From CAZKDV01 sp964551645 (GTDB taxonomy: Bacteria > Bacteroidota > Bacteroidia > Bacteroidales > DTU049): a stretch of 7,959 bases of DNA. Below, in pieces: positions 6,860-7,959 of the stretch; position 1 is the stretch's first letter; every line of letters begins with the position of its first letter. Below the pieces are notes generated by a model that was given only the letters and a program-made list of their open reading frames with translations, did not search any database and was not told the origin of the DNA. The stretch is from positions 1 through 7,959 of the forward strand of contig CAZKDV010000103.1 of NCBI GenBank assembly GCA_964551645.1. The letters are read 5' to 3'. A program made the translations under genes and the position numbers.

Positions 6860-7615
6860 ATTGCAGATAGAAAATATTTCAAAGAGTATGCTGAAAGAAA
6901 TGGGAATAAAATTATTGATTTTATTCGGAATTTCGATTTTTCAGAAGAAAAAAACAATTTTGAATATCTCACCAAAGCGTCTGCCGTATATTCCTCAAAC
7001 ATAGAAGGAAACAGTATTGATTTGAATTCGTATATGAATTACGAACTAAGCAAAGTGAAGTTTAAGGCTGGAAAAGAGCTTGAAGAAATAGAACAGCTTA
7101 TCAAAGCATACGAATTTGCACAAATTAGTAAATTAACCGAAGACAATCTGCTAAAATCGCACAAAATTCTTTCCAAACCTTTGTTAATAAAAAGCAAACA
7201 AGGAAAATATCGAGTTGAGCCTATTGGTGTTTTCGGGAAATCAGGAATTGCTTATTTGGCTGTTGAACCAGAATTTGTCAAAGAGCAAATGTCTGCTTTT
7301 TTCGAGGAATTGAATGAATTGTTAAACACCAAATTGAATGAAATAGAGGTGTTTTACTTTGCGTCCTTAATCCATTTACGCTTTGTTCATATCCACCCTT
7401 TTCGTGATGGCAACGGAAGAACTGCCCGTTTGTTAGAAAAGTGGTTTATTGCTGAAAAATTGGGCAAATCTTTTTGGAAAATTCCGTCCGAAGAATACTA
7501 CAAAAACAATCAACAACAATACTACGAAACAATTAATCTCGGAGTAAATTTCTACGAATTGAACTACGATAAATGTTTACCATTTGTGGAAATGCTACCG
7601 AACTGTTTGAAGTAA
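6830..7615 (+). CDS. Fic-domain protein, class II (probable AMP-transferase)
   Basis: Fic proteins usually transfer AMP from ATP to a hydroxyl side chain of a target protein. The complete active-site motif is present: HPFRDGNGRTAR (189-200), with catalytic H189, the Mg-binding D193, the phosphate-binding GNG (194-196) and R197/R200. Upstream, SSNIEG (55-60) matches the inhibitory (S/T)xxxE(G/N) helix, with E59 as the residue that blocks ATP binding. Because this helix precedes the Fic core in the same chain, the protein is class II. GKYRVEPIGVFG (125-136) fits the target-binding flap. At 261 residues it is a compact form and lacks the C-terminal winged helix seen in many longer relatives. The target cannot be told from sequence. 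The N-terminus (MKMKMKMKMK) comes from the hexamer repeat, so the true start may be any of five in-frame ATGs; the first is given here. Translation is probably controlled by the very short or absent leader. A Bro-N gene lies 210 bases downstream. Confidence 0.93.
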   Translation: MKMKMKMKMKIADRKYFKEYAERNGNKIIDFIRNFDFSEEKNNFEYLTKASAVYSSNIEGNSIDLNSYMNYELSKVKFKAGKELEEIEQLIKAYEFAQISKLTEDNLLKSHKILSKPLLIKSKQGKYRVEPIGVFGKSGIAYLAVEPEFVKEQMSAFFEELNELLNTKLNEIEVFYFASLIHLRFVHIHPFRDGNGRTARLLEKWFIAEKLGKSFWKIPSEEYYKNNQQQYYETINLGVNFYELNYDKCLPFVEMLPNCLK

Positions 7616-7654
7616 AAACGACCACACAACAATCGGTCTGGCAAAAGGCTGGTT

Positions 7655-7672
7655 AAACTATTATAGTTTTTT
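7655..7672 (+). terminator. Weak hairpin and T-run after fic
   Basis: AAACTA (7655-7660) pairs with TAGTTT (7664-7669) around a three-base loop, and the Ts run on to 7672. The stem is only 6 bases with one G-C pair, so it is at best a weak terminator. The rest of the 210-base gap 7616-7825 shows no gene that I can recognise. Confidence 0.2.
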
Positions 7673-7797
7673 AGCTATGCCCTATCTAAATTGCTTTTTT
7701 GCTAAAACCGTTGGATTTTTGGTTAACACCAGAATCATTTAGCAGGTAAAACTACAAATAATATGAGTAGTTTGGTTCTGCACCTATTCTTTTTTAC

Positions 7798-7805
7798 TAT
7801 CTTTG
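7798..7805 (+). promoter_or_regulatory. Putative -7 box for the Bro-N gene
   Basis: TATCTTTG is an exact TAnnTTTG match, 20 bases ahead of the ATG at 7826. A TTTG at 7771-7774 could be the -33 element, with a longish 23-base spacer. This suggests the Bro-N gene has its own promoter rather than depending on fic transcription. Confidence 0.45.
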
Positions 7806-7825
7806 CATTACAGTAATTTATAGCA

Positions 7826-7959
7826 ATGAGCAAAGAAAACGCCATAAAAATATTTGAGCAAAAACAAGTTCGGACACATTGGGACAGCGACCAAGAAAAA
7901 TGGTTTTTTGCCATAGTAGATGTTATTGCTATTTTGACAGACAGCCCCAATCCACAAGT
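7826..7959 (+). CDS. Bro-N/antirepressor-like protein, 5' part only
   Basis: Only 44 codons are in the window; the gene continues past the right edge. The start MSKENAIKIFEQKQVRTHWD, followed by QEKWFFAIVDVIAILTDSPNP, is the pattern I know from the Bro-N domain of bacterial and phage antirepressor-like proteins: a short beta hairpin (..IFE.K.VRT.W....EKW.F), then the helix IVDVI.ILTDSPNP. Such proteins are usually DNA-binding; in phages they act as antirepressors, while chromosomal copies are mostly uncharacterised. The ATG at 7826 sits 20 bases after a -7 box candidate. It follows the fic gene on the same strand, a gene mix typical of accessory regions. What C-terminal domain it carries cannot be seen. 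Confidence 0.75.
   Translation, partial: MSKENAIKIFEQKQVRTHWDSDQEKWFFAIVDVIAILTDSPNPQ

Noticed and set aside
6796..7002. Minus-strand ORF of 68 codons over the fic start
   Set aside because: Its poly-(Phe-Ile) stretch is just the reverse complement of the ATGAAA repeat, antisense to the fic gene.
7735..7950. Minus-strand ORF of 71 codons at the right end
   Set aside because: It is antisense to the Bro-N-like gene, which has a recognisable protein pattern and a promoter candidate.

Overview
This AT-rich window most likely comes from a member of the Bacteroidota. The reasons are the TAnnTTTG-type -7 boxes ahead of most transcription units, A/T-rich leaders with almost no Shine-Dalgarno sequence, the Bacteroidota flavour of the TpiA and PrmA proteins, and a very large exported protein of a type I associate with that phylum. 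No rRNA, tRNA, CRISPR array, transposase or integrase was seen.

Left part (1-5199, minus strand): a compact operon read right to left, tpiA -> prmA -> a giant secreted protein gene that runs off the left edge. tpiA and prmA overlap by 8 bases and the giant gene starts 6 bases after prmA, so the three are very likely co-transcribed and translationally coupled. The first two are housekeeping enzymes (glycolysis; methylation of ribosomal protein L11). The third is an uncharacterised exported protein of at least 1196 residues with a helical N-terminal part, a possible winged-helix-like insert and a long, mostly beta-type remainder. It is missing from simple lists of closed ORFs because its stop codon lies outside the window, yet it fills 45% of the sequence.

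Middle (5200-6595): a divergent intergenic region with a promoter candidate on each strand, then two plus-strand genes. One is a small lipoprotein made almost entirely of six tetratricopeptide repeats, encoded by a 102-base tandem DNA repeat. The other is a 112-residue protein with two predicted membrane helices and no recognised family.

Right part (6596-7959, plus strand): accessory-type genes. A compact class II Fic-domain protein (probable AMP-transferase with its own inhibitory helix) starts with five tandem ATGAAA units just after a TAnnTTTG box. After 210 bases comes the first 44 codons of a Bro-N/antirepressor-like protein, cut by the right edge. This Fic plus Bro-N pair looks like mobile or defence-type cargo next to a conserved core operon. 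Functional links between the three parts are not evident from the sequence.
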